A stretch of 64,000 bases of DNA from Plicaturopsis crispa FD-325 SS-3 (GCA_000827205.1 KN832568.1:478659-542658), one strand, 5' to 3'; positions 1 to 11,562 are shown, numbered from the stretch's first letter. Numbers and translations are program-made. Notes: a model not told the origin generated them from the sequence alone.

Positions 1-154
1 AAATTGAAATAAATAATTGTTTTGTCGGTGCGGGGTGGCGCGGTCACGTGATACAAATTATTGCAGTAAACGGACTCAAATAATTATCGACTTTTGCTCT
101 TTGACCACAACCACCACAACGCCTGTATTCGTTTGACCATCCAAATACTTGTCT

Positions 155-2379
155 ATGATGCTGGAGACAGGGCAGGACGATGCCAGCTGGGTCGTGGCGG
201 ATAGCGAAGGCGAGGACGACGCCGTGTTTCTCAAATCGCGACAGCCTGTGTCGAATGCAAACGGTGCGCAATTACTTCTACTTTGTGCTCTGTGTAATCT
301 GTACTGAACAGTCGCTTAATGAGCGTGCAGTCTCTTCGATCCAGAACTCTGCACATTCGCCGAAGCCGGTGGGCGACACCTCTGCTATATCCTCCTTCAC
401 GCCCAACACCAGCATCGCACCCCGTCCCAAACCTACAGCCGCATCCAACATCTCCACCTTCACTGCAAACGCATCCGGCTCGTCATCGAGCAATCCACCG
501 TCTAGGCCGAGACCCCGACCGCGTTTCGCAGGGAAACCCTCGCCTGACTCTGCGACCGCGATCGCCTCCGCTATCAACGACGCGTCCTCCCTTCCAAAAC
601 CGAACGAATCGCACACATCGCCTATTCAATCTGCATTGCCTCCGCAAGACCTCTCGCTTTCCGCTGCCGAACGCGCAAAGACGCGCAGACGGACCGCTGC
701 GAAACCAGTAGCGGGGCCGTCGAAACAGACCTCCCCGATCAAGGACTTCTCGGGCCCGCGTATCGAGACACTCGACACCGGCCGCACGTCGCCCGACATC
801 ATCGAGATCCCGAGCTCGGACGTGGAGGAAGACGAGCTCGAGGACGAGTTATCTCTCCTTCCGCGAAACCCCAAGCCCAAACCCAAATCGAATAAGACCG
901 CGGCCTCCGCGTCCAAGCGCCCCTCGGACGCCCCTCACCCTCTACCAAAGTCGGCCAAACGCGCGAAGACGACGCACGCGGAGAATGAGCCGCCCGAGCT
1001 CGGGTCGATCCCGCTCGCGAGCTCCCACCCGCACCCCGGCCCGTCCAGCTCCCTCCCTCCCTCCGACCCGCCGCCGCCTTCGACTGCCTCCCATGCGCCG
1101 AGCCCGAAGCGGAAACGCGATGACGCACAGGACGCGCAGCGCGATGCAGGACAAAACGCGCAGCGCGATGCAGGACAAAACGCGCAACGCGATGCAGGAC
1201 GTGACGCGCAACGCGATGCAGGGCGTGACGCGCGAGCGATGCCGCCACCGCCGCCCACCTTCTTCGCCGGGTCCTCCTCGTCCGTCGTCGGGGCTCCGAT
1301 TGTAGATTCGGGTGTCGAGCTATCGTCCGCGCCGCCGTCGAAAAAGGCGAAGAAGAGCGGCGATGCGGATGCGGCGAAGGGAAAGAAGAAGGCGGGAAAG
1401 AAGGCTGCTGCGAAGAAGGACGGGGACGGCGCGCTTGAGGTGGTGATCGAGACTGGGAAGACACGGGCGAGACCGAAGCCCAAGGCGAAGGGGAAGGGTA
1501 AAGAGAAGGAAGTGTTCAAGAGCAGCGAGTTCGTCGACAGCGACGACGACGCTCCCGCTCCCGCTCCCGCTGAGCCGCCTCCCGAGAAGACGGTCCGTGT
1601 CACTGCGAAAGAGCCGATACCGGATCCGGACTCGGAGCTGTCTGTTCTCGAGTCGGAGGTAGAGGCGGCGAAGTCGAAGAAGGCGAGGGCGCCGAGCAGG
1701 AAGAAGAAGAGCCCTGTTGATGAGGCGCCGGTTGCGGAGCCTGTGAAGAGGAAAGGGAAAGGGAAAGGGAAAGTCGTCTTATCCGAAGATGAGGACGAGG
1801 ACGAGACCGTGCCCGCCGTTAAACCAACGGAGAAAGAGAAAGAAGTGGAGCCCGCTCGGTCGACCAGCCCCGCACACATCGAGGTCAAGGTAAGTCTCCA
1901 TCTGCTCCTCAGTAACGCGCCCGCTCATAAGTATAACGTACCCTTAGGAGAACCGCGCCCCTGCCCGTCCTCCAATCCCACCTCCCCGACAACCCGCATC
2001 CTCAACGCCCAACCGCTCCTACTCCATCGCCGCCAAAGCGCGCCCAACCTCCATGTCCGACCTCATCCGGCGCGCCTCCAACCCCTCCACCTCCACCTCC
2101 TCATCCACCTCCTCCCCGCGCGTATACTCCCCCTACCTCAAGTCCTCCCGGAGCGCCCTCTCGCGCATCGCGCCTTTGCACCCAAACCGGCGCACGCCGC
2201 CACCGCCCCTCCCGCGCGCGCCGCCGCCGCGGAAGAGCAAGAAGCAGCTCGCGCTGGAGGAGAGGTGGGAGGAGGAGTTGGCGGAGAGTGTTGAGGGGTG
2301 GGCGTGCATGACGGATGAGGAGAGGGCGGGGATGAGGAGGGCGAAGAGGGAGATGGAGATGGGCGGGTATGAAGATTAG
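155..2379 (+). CDS. Disordered Lys/Ser/Pro-rich protein (gene A), 3 exons
   Basis: Exons 155-263, 331-1889 and 1948-2379 give about 699 aa. The first exon (start MMLETGQDD, acidic) joins in phase at a GTGCGC donor; the second intron is a clean 58-bp GTAAGT...TTAG. Most of the protein is low complexity: Ser/Pro/Lys tracts, acidic Glu-Asp stretches (DVEEDELEDE) and basic runs (GKGKGKEKE) that could serve as nuclear localisation signals. An 8-residue repeat (QRDAGQNA type) lies near codons 320-360. The only compact part is the C-terminus, with a SMSDLIRRAS motif and a charged helix KSKKQLALEERWEEEL. I do not recognise a catalytic domain. A nuclear scaffold or chromatin-linked protein is a guess from composition. 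A truncated copy lies at 5313-7071. Confidence 0.75.
1129..1238 (+). repeat. Coding minisatellite, 24-nt unit
   Basis: Four to five imperfect copies of a 24-nt unit (core gcgcagcgcgatgcagg) encode the QRDAG(Q/R)(N/D)A repeat inside gene A. The duplicated pseudogene has the same array with a different order of sub-variants near 5917-5997, so the array has changed since the duplication. Confidence 0.8.
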
Positions 2380-2455
2380 TTGTGAGGAGCATTTTTTTTG
2401 TGGGTTGTTCCGTTGTTGTCGTTTACAATATTAATAAAGGTCACACTGTATTTTA

Positions 2456-2898
2456 TGAAGGTGGATGGGCTTGGTAGTATTGGCACACACTTTGCTTGCG
2501 CACGGCATGCTATCCTTTCTAGACCTCGGACGAGGGGAGGTCAGTGAGTACCAGAAAGCAGTTTGCAGATAACATAGTAGCATACATACTGTAGGCGTTG
2601 ATGTCTTCACGATTGTCTAACGGAGGAGTCCGAGGAAGGCTAGAGAAATAATGGTGCCGTCGGCGCTCGGAAACCGCTGCCGAACCTACAGCTGAGAAAG
2701 AGGCTCTCGCTGTCGTGTCCAGCGACGAGCTCATGATCTTGGGCATTGTCAGCCGCGACATTGGTGATGCTGTGGTAAGTCCGGGGGACCTAGGGTACGT
2801 TTTCTGTATTTTCTGAGTTTTGCGCGCGGACTTGATTTGCGCGCTTGAGCTTTGCGCGGAATTAAATAAAAGTACACTTCGCCCACCATAGTATTTTA
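2456..2898. mobile_element. 443-bp insertion with 8-bp flanking direct repeat
   Basis: The 8-mer gtatttta occurs at 2448-2455 and again at 2891-2898. Unit 2 of the tandem duplication has only one copy at the equivalent place (7132-7139), with homologous sequence on both sides. This is the pattern of an insertion with an 8-bp target-site duplication, a length typical of hAT-like DNA transposons. The ends (tgaaggtgg... and ...cgcccaccata) share only a weak inverted match around ggtgg/ccacc, so the family is not assigned. Inside, on the minus strand, a reading frame from about 2765 (MSRLTMPKIMSSS) stays open for roughly 80 codons. It may be a cargo gene or chance. Deletion from unit 2 between the short repeats is the alternative. 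Confidence 0.55.
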
Positions 2899-3251
2899 AC
2901 AATCCTCAATACCAATACCAACCCGCCAGATTGGGTCTAAGCGTAGTGAATTAGAGGGCGTCAGCTTTTGCGTTCAACAACTACAAACACCTAAATTTAG
3001 TCAGTGTTCGAACTTCGTCCGCAGCCGCAGCCGCAGCAGACTCGAGTTTAGCGTGGCACCGTCAATACAGTACGAACGAAGATGGTGAAGCCGCTAATAC
3101 TCGAGAACTCTGGTGCTCTGCTGCGGCACGATGCAACAGGCAAACGGTGCCTAATCGTAGCCAGCTGAGTAGTATAAGAGTACATGGTCGCCTTGTGGTC
3201 GCCGACTTGGCAACTTATTTCAAGTTGTCCGCCCGAGCCACGCACTCATCT

Positions 3252-5233
3252 ATGAGCACCTCCTTCGACTCAGAGTCTCTCGGAGATTCTATCTCAGAGC
3301 GTTGTGAGTCCTCTTCCGTCTGTGTTGTCCTCGTCGGCTCATGTTTGTTTCATTATAGTCAACGCCACGGACCACGATGTTGTGCTGATATCCAGCGATC
3401 GCGTCGCATTCAACTTCTACCGTAAGAACATCCAAGTGCACTCGGTTGGCCTGTTGAACGCGAAAGCGAACGATATCGATCCGTCTGCTGGCACAAACGA
3501 TGTGGAGTTCTCGGCCGTACCAATGATCGAGGCCGTCGTGGTCGACGAAACATCCAAGACATTGGATCTACTGTTGCAATTCATGTCGCAGCAGTTGCCG
3601 CCTTCGCTCGAAGGACTCCCTTTCATGGACGTGGAGGCGCTTGCAGAGGCGGCCAATAAATACGGAGTCTATGCTGCTCTACCGGCATGTAGGGAATTTA
3701 TGTGGTATATATCCCGCTGTTTCCTCGGATTCTACACCACTGATTATCGTCTTGCAGGAATACGCTCCCAGAGCATTCTTTCGAGATTCTTGCACAAGCC
3801 TTGAGACACGGAGATCGCGACCTCGTGGATCATGCAGCACCATTCACTATAGATGTGGAGCCGCAGCACGTCAGAAAGGCTCTCCAGAATCTACCACCGG
3901 CCATTGTGTCTTTGTGGGCAAGTACTCTCCTGTATGATACAAACGGACACTCATGCCGCTATCTCAAGGCCCAGTACAGAGAGGTATGGGAGGAGATCTT
4001 CCAGGATGCATGCAAATCACTCTTTGAACTGCAGCATCCGCGCTGTGGTGCACTCGCGGGACCTGGAACTGTAGTTCTGAGAATGAGGGGACGCCCTGCG
4101 TCGTTAAAAGATATGAGGACCCTCGCTCGTCGCACCTGCATCACGCGCTTTCATACCTCTTGGGCTAGCAGCTACAGGGCCAGGGTGGCTGCAATAGACA
4201 AGTTCAGCACGTTTAGCAATGAGTATGTGTTCAAGGACGGTCTAGTCATACCCAACGGTGAGTGCACGACGAGATACTCTTTTCAGAGCGACTACGTATG
4301 CTCACTCACTATAGTTTCCGACGAAGACTGCGATATTGTCCTTCAGTCCGAGGACGGTGTCGACTTCCGCTTCTCCCGTGACAAATTATCCGTCCATTCG
4401 GAAATCTTCCACAGCGCGGACCTCATGAGGCTGACCGTTGGCTCGCCGCCGGACATTGAAACTGTGTCTCTGACAGAGTCGTCTTCAACCCTCGCATTGC
4501 TATTACAGTTCATGTCTCGCCAACCGCAGCCTTGTCTCAAAACGATCTCTTTCGACGATTTAGCGTCCCTGGCGGAGGCAGCTGAAAAGTACCAGGTTTA
4601 CGCAGCTCTGGGTCCATGCAGAATATATATGCAGTGCGTTCTCTTGTAATTTGCTAGCTCTAGCTAATCTAATGTACTCTTGTGTAGACTTGCTGCATTA
4701 AACCATCCACTGTCGGTCTTCAAATATTCTACGGCACATGGCCATCAATCGATGATAGAGATGGCCGAAAGGTATATGCACTTCATGTCTTCGGCCAGGG
4801 TTGTTGAGGAGCTCGGAAAGCTACCAAAGAGTTACGAACTAGCCTGGGTACGCTCTAGCCCCTCCCGAATATCCAGGAGACCCGCGTAACTCGGTTGATT
4901 CCCTAGACTTCGTACTACGGAAACTGGACATCTACTTTTAACGCAGCCTCTTCATCCCTGTTTCAAGCATGCACTCTAGGATGTCTCGATGACGAGTGTA
5001 CTGTCTCCATTGCTGGTATTGTCTCTTCCAAACTGGAAGGCGGTGTATGGCGTCTTTTGCTCCTTGACCATATTTGCGCACAAGCCGTCAAAGTCCTTGG
5101 TCCGTGGCGTCCGAGTCGGATCAGGTTCGGTCAATATCCCTGCTGTTCGGGATGCAAAACACGGCTGAATTTGTGGAGAGATGAGACGAAGAGGGCGGTG
5201 GAAGGGATACGATCATTTGGCTCATATCTATGA
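3252..5233 (+). CDS. Double BTB/POZ domain protein (gene B, copy 1)
   Basis: Exons, read from splice sites and agreement with two paralogues: 3252-3303, 3359-3704, 3758-3917, 3969-4257, 4315-4633, 4688-4847, 4907-5233. The order is a short Ser/Glu-rich N-terminus; BTB1 (DHDVVLISSDRVAFNFYRKN ... YGVYAALPACREFMW); a helical linker (NTLPEHSFEILAQALRHGDR); a middle segment; BTB2 (CDIVLQSEDGVDFRFSRD ... YQVYAALGPCR); and a C-terminal Cys-rich tail (CCSGCKTRLNLWRDETK). BTB domains mediate dimerisation and often bind Cullin3. Two in one chain plus a possible metal site is unusual. The intron at 3918-3968 appears to use a GC donor (GCAAGT) and is 51 nt, so retaining it would keep the frame. Intact as far as I can read. 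Confidence 0.75.
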
Positions 5234-5312
5234 ACTCGGGCTTGTCTACAATATCTCTCGCAATGTATCTTTGCGCGGCTTGACGCCGAAGTACTGCCAC
5301 ACTATTGCCATT

Positions 5313-7071
5313 GAAACCCTCGCCTGACTCTGCGACTGCAATCGCCTCCGCTGTCAACGACGCGTCCTCTCTTCCGAAACCGCACGAATTACGCACATCA
5401 CCCATCCAATCTGCACTGCCTCCGCAAGACCTCTCACTTCAAGCCGCCGAACGCGCAAAGACGCGTAAACGGACCGCTGCGAAACCCGCAGCGGTGTCGT
5501 CGAAACAGTCTTCCCCGATCAAAGACTTTTCGGGCCCGCGCATCAAGACCCTCGACACCGGTCGCACGTCACCCGACATCATCGAGATCCCGAGCTCGGA
5601 CGTGGAGGAAGACGAGCTCGAGGACGAGTTATTCCTCCTTCCGCGAAACCCTCAACCCAAACCCAAACCCAAATCGAACAAGACCGCGGCCTCCACGTCC
5701 AAGCGCCCCTCGGACGCCCCTTCACCGAAACCGGCCAAACGCGCAAAGATGTCGCACGCGGAGATTGAGCCGCCCGAGCTCGGGTCGATCCCGCTCGCGA
5801 GCTCCCACCCGCACGCGCTCCCCAGCCCGTCGAACTCCCTGCCCCCTTCCGACCCGCCACCGCCGTCGACGGCCTCCCATGCGCCGAGCCCGAAGTGGAA
5901 ACGCGATGACGGACAGGACGCGCAGCGCGATGCAGGACGTGACGCGCAACACGATGCAGGGCATGACGCGCAGCGCGATGCAGGGCATGACGCGCGAGCG
6001 ATGCCGCCACCGCTGCCTACCTTCTTTGCTGGCTCCTTGTCCTCCGTGGTCGGGGCTCCAGCGGTAGATTCGGGCATCGAGCTGTCGTCCGCGCCGCGAA
6101 GAAGAGCGGCGATGCAGATGCGGATGTGGCGAAGGGGAAAAAGAAGGGCAAGAAAGCGAAGAAGGACGCGGACGGCGCGCTCGAGGTGGTGATCGAGACT
6201 GGGAAAACACGGGCGAAACCGAAGCCGAAGCCGAAAGGGAAGGGTAAAGAGAAAGAAGTGTTTGAGAGCAGCGAGTTTGTCGACAGCGAGGACGACGAGT
6301 CTGCGCCCGCCAAAATCGCCTCCCGAAAAGACGGTCCGCGTCACTGCGAAAGAGCCGATACCAGATGCTGACTCGGAGCTCTCTCTTCTCGAGTCGGAGG
6401 TCGAGGCGGCAAAGACGAAGAAGGTGAGGACGCCGAGCAGGAAGAAGAAGGGCCCTGTGATGAAGAGCCTGTGGAGAGGAAAGGCAAAGGGAAGGGTATT
6501 TTATCCGAAGATGAGGACGAGGGCGAGACCGTGCCCGCCGTGAAACCAACGGAGAAGGAGAAGGAAGTGGTGGAGCCCGCTCGGTCGACCAGCCCCGCAC
6601 AGATCGAGGTCAAGGTAAGTCTCCATCTGCTCCTCAGTAACGCGCCCGCTCATAAGTATAACGTACCCTTAGGAGAACCGCGCCCCTGCCCGTCCTCCAA
6701 TCCCACCTCCCCGACAACCCGCATCCTCAACGCCCAACCGCTCCTACTCCATCGCCGCCAAAGCGCGCCCAACCTCCATGTCCGACCTCATCCGCCGCGC
6801 CTCCAACCCCAACCCCTCCTCCTCCACCTCCTCCACCTCCTCCCCGCGCGTATACTCCCCATACCTCAAGTACTCGCGCATCGCGCCGCTGCACCCGGAC
6901 CGGCGCACGCCGCCGCCGCGGAAGAGCAAGAAGCAGCTTGCACTGGAGGAGCCGCGGTGGGAGGAGGAGTTGGCGGAGGGCGTTGAGTGGTGGGCGTGCT
7001 TGACGGACGAGGAAAGGGCGGGGATGAGGAGGGCGAAGAGGGAGATAGAGACGGGTGGGTATGAACATTAG
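5313..7071 (+). pseudogene. 5'-truncated, frameshifted copy of gene A
   Basis: This duplicate of gene A starts at codon-level homology to position 533 and lacks exon 1, the promoter and any ATG in the homologous frame. Relative to copy 1 it has a 13-bp deletion near 6094 (loss of the PSKKA coding stretch). Further frame changes lie near 6300-6320 and 6450-6475, so the coding sequence passes through several frames. The last intron (from 6615) and the C-terminal exon (SMSDLIRRAS, KSKKQLALEE, stop at 7069-7071) are still well preserved. This implies a fairly young, non-functional copy, possibly transcribed from the flank. It is a host gene relic, not a mobile element. Confidence 0.85.
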
Positions 7072-7501
7072 TTGTGAGGAGCGTTTTTTGTGGGTAGTTC
7101 GTGTTGTCGTGTTCAATAGACGCCTTGCATTGTATTTTAAGATTACTTGATACTGGCACCCCAGATTAATATTGGGATTAAACGCAGTGGAACGGAGGGC
7201 GACAGCTTCTGTGTTCAACAGATACAAATATCCAAGTAGTTTGCATTGATTCTTGATATTGATTCAGTGTTCGTCGCGGCTTGGTCGCTAACCACCAAGC
7301 AGCCTCGGCACAAAAATCCAGCTCTGTCAACTTTGTCACACAGTGGACCGAAATGGGTGAAGCCGCCACTGAAGAAGTTTGGTACTTCTCTGCGGCACGA
7401 TGCAACAGGCAGGCGAAGCTTGATAATAGCCACTGACTCTTGTGCGAGCTGAGAAGACGAATACTGTCTTACTCTTTCGTCCCCAACTCATCTTCAAAAT
7501 T
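7072..7501. other. Intergenic spacer of unit 2 (empty insertion site)
   Basis: This stretch aligns with 2380-3251 of unit 1 but lacks the 443-bp insertion; the single gtatttta at 7132-7139 is the empty site. It should hold the promoter of the second double-BTB copy. No other gene seen. Confidence 0.6.
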
Positions 7502-9489
7502 ATGAACACTGCCTGCGACTCAGAGTCTCCGAAAGACCCTATTTCCGAGCGTTGTAAGTCTTTTTTTTCTCCTTGCTGTCTTCGTCGGCTCACGTTCGTG
7601 CTATGGTAGTCAACGCCACGGATCACGATGTTGTGTTGATATCGAACGATCACGTCGTATTCAACTTTTATCGCAAGAATATCAAAGTGCACTCGGTGGG
7701 GCTTTTGGACACAGACACCAAAGATACCAATCCCTTAGCTACGAGCAATGCCGATCCCTCAGACGTGATCGATACGATCGCGGTCGACGAAACGTCCAAG
7801 ACGTTGGACTTACTCCTGCAATTCATGTCGCGGCAGCTGCCTCCGTCCCTCGAAGGACTCCCTTTCACGGACGTGGAGCCGCTTACAGAGGCAGTCAACA
7901 AATACGGAGTCTATGCTGCTCTGCCGGCATGTAGGGAATTTATGTGGTATATATCCCCCTGTTTCCTCGGATTTTACACCACTGATTATCAGGTTGCAGG
8001 AATACGCTTCCTAAGCATTCTTTTGATATTCTTGCACAAGCCCTAAGACACGGTGATCGCGACCTCGTGGATTACGCAGCACCATTCACTGTAGCAGAGA
8101 AACCGCAGCACGTCAGAAAGGCTCTTCTAGGTCTTCCACAAGCTCTCGTGATCTCTTGGGTAAGCGCCCAAGTGCCCTCTTTACAGCACTACTAAGCGCT
8201 CATGTTATCTCACAGATCCAGTACAGAGGGGCATGGGATGAGATTTTCCAAGATGCATGCCAATCACTGCTCGATATGACGTTACGTGAAGGTGGTTGCC
8301 GCGACGGTCACGTAGGTGCAGGACCTGGAGCTGTGGCTTTGAGGATGAAGGGGCGGCCCGGATCGATGAAGGACTTGAAGAGCATTGTCCTCGGCACCTG
8401 TGTCAGCCGTTCTCATGCTACATGGGTCACCGAGTACACGGCGAAGATAAATGCAATTGGTAAGTTCAGCGCGTACAGTACAGAGAGCACGTTCAAGGAC
8501 ACTTCGAATATGCCTGTTGGCGGTGAGTACACTGCAACGTATCGTCCTCCTTCGAGTGCTTAACTTGTCGTAGTTCCTGACGAGGACAAGGATATCATCC
8601 TTTGATCTAGCGATAACGTTGTCATTCCTTTCTCCCGGAATAACCTGTCAGCTCACTCGGAGATCTTCCACGGCGCAAATGCCTTGGAGTTTATCTCCGG
8701 CTCGCCGACGGGTATCGAAGTTGTGCCGTTGACGGAATGCTCTCGGACCCTGGCGCTGCTGTTGCAGTACATGTCGCGCCAGCCACAGCCCTCCATTGAG
8801 ACGATCTCGTTTGACGATTTAGCCGCCCTGGCGGAGGCAGCAGAGAAATACCAGGTCTACGCAGCTCTAGGGCCCTGCAGAAGATACATGCAGTACATTT
8901 TCCTCTCCCTCGTAACACTTTGCTAGCCAATCTGATATACTCTGTGCAGACTTGACACACCAGGCCATCCACTGTCAGTTTTCAGATATTCTACAACACA
9001 TGGCCATCAATCGATGATAGAGACGGCTGAAAAGCTGATTCCCTTCATGTCTTCGACCATGGCTGTTGAGGAGCTCGACAAGCTACCAAAGAGTTACGCG
9101 CTAGCATGGGTACGCTCTAGCCCCTCCCCTATATCCATCAGTCACCCGTAACTCGGTTGATTCCCTAGACTTCGCACCACGGAAACTGGACATCTACTCT
9201 TCACACAGCCTATTCATCCCTGTTTCAAGCTTGCACTCTGGGATGTCCCACTGACGAGTGTACTGCCTCTATTGCTGGCATTGTCTCTTCGAAACTGGAA
9301 GGCAATGTGGCGCGTCTTTTGGACCTTGACCATATTTGTGCACAAGCCGTTTCAGTCGTTGGTCCGCGGGGCCGGAACAAATCCAATCGATATGCCTGTT
9401 GCTCGGGATGCAAAACACGGCTGGATTTGTGGAGGGATGAGACAAAGAGGGCGGTGGAAGGGATACGATCGTTTGGCTCGTATCTATGA
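7502..9489 (+). pseudogene. Double BTB/POZ gene, copy 2, interrupted in BTB2
   Basis: Same exon plan as copy 1: 7502-7553, 7610-7946, 8000-8159, 8216-8522, then BTB2 from 8574. BTB1 (DHDVVLISNDHVVFNF ... ALPACREFMW), the linker (NTLPKHSFDILAQALRHGD) and the middle segment are open. The donor matching the GC donor of copy 1 is an ordinary GTAAGC here (8160-8215). In BTB2 an in-frame TGA lies at 8603-8605, where copy 1 has CAG. Downstream sequence (SFDDLAALAEAAEKYQVYAA, CCSGCKTRLDLWRDETK, stop 9487-9489) still reads in frame. It is either a pseudogene or a gene now making a single-BTB protein of about 290 aa. Confidence 0.75.
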
Positions 9490-9700
9490 ACTCTGGCTTG
9501 TCTACGATATCTCTCTTGCAATGTATCTTTGCACGACTTGACGTCGAAGTACTGTACTGTTGCCATTTCGGCATGCATGCCTTCGCACTCGCGACTTAGC
9601 AGTAGTATGTACAAGCTGTAATATTGACTATATGGTCCCGAAAAAAATGCATTCCCTGTCAGATTGACGGACACCGAGACCAAGAGAGGTCCCCCTTCAG

Positions 9701-11559
9701 TTATGCAAGCTTCAACTTGAACTTGCGCGGCACATCCATTGCAATCCGCTCGTGCAGCCGCCAATGGCGCACCTCGTCCACATTCAAAAACACCGCGTTA
9801 GGCTGGCCGTCCCGTTCAACGGTATATGTGCCCTCCTGAAGAGCATGCATCGTCTTGCGATGCACTTCACGAGGCTGTTTCCGTGCGCGGACAGTAAGGC
9901 GGAACCCATTGATCACTGGACATTGTACGGCGACCCGGGCAGCAACTCCGGTCAGAGGCTCGTCCGTAAATTGGTGGGTTTTAGCGAGACTGAAGAATCG
10001 AAGGCTGGGCGGGGACCAGCTCTCGAGCGCGTCTGTAAACTCGCGCTTCGCGGTGATATGTGTGTCAGGGAAGATACATAGATGGATCTTACGACTCACG
10101 AAAGTAAAACGCTTGCAACGAACATCGAGGTCCAGATGCTTGAGCTTGGAACATGAAGATAAAAGCTGTCGTAGCCAGTCATCCGTATCGCCATCTGACA
10201 CTGCGATGTACAGTCTTTCCAGACTGGTCAGCGAGCTCAGTGCGTGCACAAGCAGCGGGAAGTCTGCTTGCCGCAGTGGCACACAGTTGGTCCCCTCGAT
10301 AGCTCGGACGTTCCGGAACCTGAATATGTGGGCGTTAAGCGCCCCGACAAAAGTTCGGAGGTTGGGAAGTTGTGTGCTCAGCACGCCAAAAGGACCGGTG
10401 AGGTGATGTCGTGTGTATGTCTCCAGCGTATGCGCATGACGGGTCATGAATGCTGGGATGCAATCCTGGGTCAGGCTGTTGGACGACTTGTTTAAACATA
10501 CAAACTTTCCCAGGGTGAAATGGCGCAGGGACGGCCAGTGCGCGTCAACGAGTGGAGCGAGGTCGAATGCATAACACGGGGGATGTTTTCCATCGATGAT
10601 GAAAGTGCGTAGATTTGGGCATCGTCTGAAGAGCATATCCCAGCATTTATCGGGAATCGTATTCACGACCCTATCAACGACCACTGTCACCAGGTCTAAT
10701 TGCTCATTGTAAGTGAAGAAACGTGCCCTTCGGCATGCAGAGATGATCGATCATGACTCACGAGCATCGCTTGACTTTCTGTCAAAAAGCCCAAAGCCAA
10801 CCAAGTTGTCGAATTCAAACAGCTGCGGAGGTCAAGTGAGCTACAGAACCCAAGTCGCAGGACGTTCACCGTACGCTGTCGCACCGATCCAGAGGATGCA
10901 CCCCAAATGTAGTCATCACGGTGCGCAACTTCGGACACCTGCACAATATTTTCAGCATCCCACCGACGATTGAGAAAGGAAACCTGGTACATGCCCTTCA
11001 CGCAACGCCGTCCACACGAAGCGGGGCGCTTCCAAACCATCCCAGCAAAATTCGCGTAAATTGAACAGGTCTCCTCTCTGTGCCAACGCCTTGATCAGTG
11101 CAGCGACGTGCCACTCAATCCGCATCGCGTCGGCATCGGGCGTCTGGGAGCGTACAGCCGCAACCTCGCTATTAGGGCGCACGACGAGCTTGCGGATTTG
11201 TCGAGCAAGGCTCAACTCGGAGCGCACGCCAAGTAACTGGGAAAGCACCTCGACACAATGCTGTGTCGATTTCAAGTCTACGCACTCGTATAGATCCGGG
11301 AGCAACAGCATGTAAGATCTGCGACACTGAGAAGCAACACAACGCTCCGCTGTCATTCGCTATTCACGGCATCTGAGAGTAGACTGCTACTTACCGTGAG
11401 GCTTAGGCTGAGAATATCGTTGGCGTCTGGTATGTTCTGGGCGATATCGTGAAATATGTCGAGCGGAAGGCCTTCTAAGGCAGACTTGGTATTCCGCATT
11501 TCTGCTTTCCTATGTGTTCGCTCTAAGCTAAGACGCGATGCCATTCGATTGAACCCCAT
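9701..11559 (-). CDS. F-box/LRR-like protein, copy 1
   Basis: Start at 11559 (MGFNRMASRLSLERTHRKAE). Exon 1 (11395-11559) encodes the F-box core LEGLPLDIFHDIAQNIPDAN. Exon 2 starts at 11326 (CRRSYMLLLPDLYECVDLKS). Later short exons follow CPKLRTVMTT and LFEFDNLVGFGLFD, with the main leucine-rich exon from about 10690 to the stop at 9701 (CPNLRTFIIDGK, WPSLRHFTLGKF, CSKLKHLDLDVRC). F-box proteins recruit substrates to SCF ubiquitin ligases; the LRR-like part would read the substrate. A 54-nt in-frame segment after CKRFTF (about 10050-10100) has intron signals and matches a real intron in copy 2. Exon borders between 10690 and 11090 are uncertain. Confidence 0.7.
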
Positions 11560-11562
11560 GCT

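Larger units (their letters stand above)
533..9567. repeat. Tandem segmental duplication, about 4.8 + 4.3 kb
   Basis: Sequence from 533 (gaaaccctcgcctgac) is repeated from 5313, and the end of unit 1 (gccatt at 5307-5312) matches the end of unit 2 (9562-9567). Each unit carries gene A sequence followed by a double-BTB gene in the same orientation. The 58-bp last intron of gene A is identical in both copies, while third positions in the BTB genes differ often. The junction falls inside exon 2 of gene A, so only the first copy keeps exon 1 and the promoter. The length difference is mainly the 443-bp insertion at 2456-2898. Confidence 0.9.

Noticed and set aside
935-1888. Long minus-strand ORF (317 aa) opposite gene A
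   Set aside because: Ser/Phe-rich shadow of the Lys/Glu/Ser-rich coding strand; the plus strand has exons, introns and a paralogue that explain it.
9624-9839. Forward ORFs opposite the end of F-box copy 1
   Set aside because: Antisense to the LRR-type coding sequence, which has a paralogue on the same strand.
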